This document shows, piece after piece, positions 5,817 to 7,081 of a DNA stretch of 7,081 bases (within the stretch, counting starts at the first letter, position 1; each line of letters starts with the position of its first letter). The stretch comes from Bacteroidota bacterium (GTDB lineage: Bacteria > Bacteroidota > Rhodothermia > Rhodothermales > Rubricoccaceae): NCBI GenBank assembly GCA_022564455.1, contig JADFLK010000113.1, positions 1-7,081 of the forward strand, given 5' to 3'. A model generated the notes under the pieces. The model was not told where the DNA came from. It ran no database searches and saw only the letters and a list, made by a program, of their open reading frames with translations. Both the position numbers and the translations under genes were made by a program.

Positions 5817-6836
5817 CTAGCCGAACAGCCTCTGCAGGGCTTCGAGGGTATAGTCCACGTCGTTGTCCGTCACGTCGCGGTGGAAGGTTGCCCGGAGCGT
5901 TCTCGGCCCGAACGGCACCACACGGACCCCCTCGTTTTCCAGTTTCAACAGCACAACCGCTGCATCTTCCTCCAGTGTATCGAACAGAACGATGTTTGTC
6001 TCGGGCGGGATGACGCGAAAGGCAGAACAGCCCGCCAGGGCTTCAGCGAAAGTTTTGGCGCGGGCATGATCGGCTGTCAGGTTGTGTCGGTGATCCAACG
6101 CGAGTAGTCCGGCGGCAGCCAGAATACCGACCTGTCTCATGCCGCCACCAAGGCGCTTTCGCAACCGTCTTGCTTCGTGTATGTGGGAAGAAGAGCCGGC
6201 GAGCAGAGACCCGACAGGCGCTCCGAGGCCTTTCGATAGGCACACGCTCACCGTATCGAAAGGGGCGGCGAAGGTGGCCTCGGGCGTGCCGGTTGCAGCG
6301 GAGGCGTTCCAGAGGCGCGCGCCGTCCAGGTGAAGGGCAAGGCCGTGAGCTCGAGCAACATCCGCAACTTCCTGGGTCGCCTCCAGCGGGAAAACGAGGC
6401 CTCCCGCCTTGTTTATGGTGTTTTCGAGGCAGACGAGGCTCGTCCTCGGCTCCCAATCGAACGCGCCGCGCACGACGGCTTCCACGTCGGATGCGTGCAG
6501 GATGCCCGTCTCATCCCCAACCGGACGAAGTTGCACGCCCGAAATTTGCCCCGGCGCGCCGGATTCGTAGTGGAAGATGTGGCTGCGCTCGGCCAGCACC
6601 ACTTCGTCGCCGGGCTGCGTGTGGAGGGCCAGGGCAATCTGGTTGCCCATCACCCCGCTGGGCACGAACACGGCGGCCTCCTTGCCGAGGAGTTCCGCTA
6701 CCCGCTCTTCCAACCCGCGGACGGTTGGGTCTTCCCCGAACACGTCGTCGCCGACCTCGGCCTCGGCCATGGCCTTCCGCATCGCCGCGGTGGGTTTGGT
6801 GACGGTATCGGAGCGGAGGTCTACAATCTGTCGCAT
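5817..6836 (-). CDS. ltaE: Low-specificity L-threonine aldolase (PLP-dependent)
   Basis: 339 residues, ATG at 6836-6834 to TAG at 5819-5817, similar to the usual 330-350. The family cleaves L-threonine and L-allo-threonine to glycine and acetaldehyde, and can act on other beta-hydroxy amino acids. It is a cytoplasmic fold-type I PLP enzyme. Visible hallmarks are the N-terminus [23 protein letters not shown] at 29-39, the phosphate-binding region PSGVMGN at 59-65, His86 expected to stack on PLP, Asp171 in HLDGARLWN to pair with the pyridine nitrogen, the Schiff-base Lys202 in [12 protein letters not shown], and [14 protein letters not shown]. The motif usually read as ENTHN in the E. coli enzyme is ENTIN here (Ile141), so the second active-site histidine is absent. 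It begins 8 bp after the mtgA stop on the same strand, so it is probably co-transcribed with mtgA and translated without a recognisable Shine-Dalgarno sequence. The allo- versus low-specificity preference cannot be read from sequence. Confidence 0.95.
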   Translation of the reverse strand: MRQIVDLRSDTVTKPTAAMRKAMAEAEVGDDVFGEDPTVRGLEERVAELLGKEAAVFVPSGVMGNQIALALHTQPGDEVVLAERSHIFHYESGAPGQISGVQLRPVGDETGILHASDVEAVVRGAFDWEPRTSLVCLENTINKAGGLVFPLEATQEVADVARAHGLALHLDGARLWNASAATGTPEATFAAPFDTVSVCLSKGLGAPVGSLLAGSSSHIHEARRLRKRLGGGMRQVGILAAAGLLALDHRHNLTADHARAKTFAEALAGCSAFRVIPPETNIVLFDTLEEDAAVVLLKLENEGVRVVPFGPRTLRATFHRDVTDNDVDYTLEALQRLFG

Positions 6837-6844
6837 GCCACAAC

Positions 6845-7081
6845 TTACCAGCCCATCTGCCTCATGCGGCGTTCAATCCGTCTGGCTGAGGCGCCCATGT
6901 TCTGCGGGCGCCGGTCGCGGGGGCTTGGAAGGCACACGGCCAGGCGCGCCGCCTGATTCCGGGAGAGGCTGCCGGCCGACACCCCGTAATGGTATCGCGC
7001 CGCTTCCTCGATGCCGAATACGCCCGGGCCCCATTCCACCACGTTCAGATACAAGGCGATGATGCGCTCCTTGGGTAGGAT
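6845..7081 (-). CDS. mtgA: Monofunctional biosynthetic peptidoglycan transglycosylase, C-terminal part (GT51)
   Basis: The last 78 residues and the TAA stop (6847-6845) are visible; the gene runs on past the right edge in an open frame. The segment [20 protein letters not shown], followed by [13 protein letters not shown], matches the late conserved part of glycosyltransferase 51 domains. Next comes the [18 protein letters not shown] stretch that corresponds to the family's L-E-A-A-L-A-x-L-P-x-P region. The EWGPGVFG form and a chain that ends about 30 residues later fit stand-alone MtgA, not bifunctional class A penicillin-binding proteins, which continue into a transpeptidase. MtgA polymerises lipid II into glycan strands at the outer face of the inner membrane. 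The N-terminal membrane anchor and catalytic glutamates lie outside the window. It precedes ltaE by 8 bp. Confidence 0.93.
   Translation of the reverse strand: MLPKERIIALYLNVVEWGPGVFGIEEAARYHYGVSAGSLSRNQAARLAVCLPSPRDRRPQNMGASARRIERRMRQMGW

Noticed and set aside
5804..5830. Possible bidirectional terminator between the convergent patatin and ltaE genes (CTGTT 5811-5815 with AACAG 5824-5828)
   Set aside because: The stem is only 5 bp, the loop is 8 nt, there is no T tract on either strand, and it overlaps the ltaE stop codon.
6330..6956. Plus-strand open frame of 208 codons opposite ltaE and mtgA
   Set aside because: It is in antisense register to ltaE, with no family resemblance, and runs through two well-identified genes.

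Overview
The window reads as an ordinary chromosomal stretch of a GC-rich bacterium (roughly 60% GC by eye). It holds five protein genes and one small, apparently unlabelled repeat element. No start codon whose upstream sequence is visible has a convincing Shine-Dalgarno sequence. Together with the gene types and acidic, aspartate/glutamate-rich stretches, this suggests a Bacteroidota/Rhodothermota-like lineage. That placement is inference, since no ribosomal or other marker gene is present.

Layout from left to right: (1) a minus-strand, divergent DprA/Smf-like protein (1-918); (2) a roughly 200 bp divergent intergenic region; (3) a very large soluble hybrid histidine kinase on the plus strand (1120-4308), with order pseudo-receiver, PAS, GAF, PAS, HisKA, HATPase, acidic linker, receiver; (4) a 146 bp element with imperfect terminal inverted repeats and internal hairpins, starting at the base after the kinase stop codon (4309-4454), followed by an 11-bp tandem repeat and a possible promoter; (5) a patatin-like phospholipase on the plus strand (4562-5803); (6) a minus-strand pair, convergent with the patatin gene, made of low-specificity L-threonine aldolase ltaE (5817-6836) and the C-terminal end of the monofunctional peptidoglycan transglycosylase mtgA (6845 to beyond the window edge).

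Only mtgA-ltaE looks like an operon (same strand, 8 bp apart). The other genes are divergent, convergent or separated by the repeat element, and nothing suggests that they form one pathway. The kinase has no separate response regulator or output gene beside it; its own C-terminal receiver is the only intact phosphoacceptor visible.

I found no convincing new multi-gene system. The points most worth a second look are the MITE-like element at 4309-4454, the strongly altered DprA-like protein without a winged-helix domain, and the nine-T tract inside the patatin catalytic domain.
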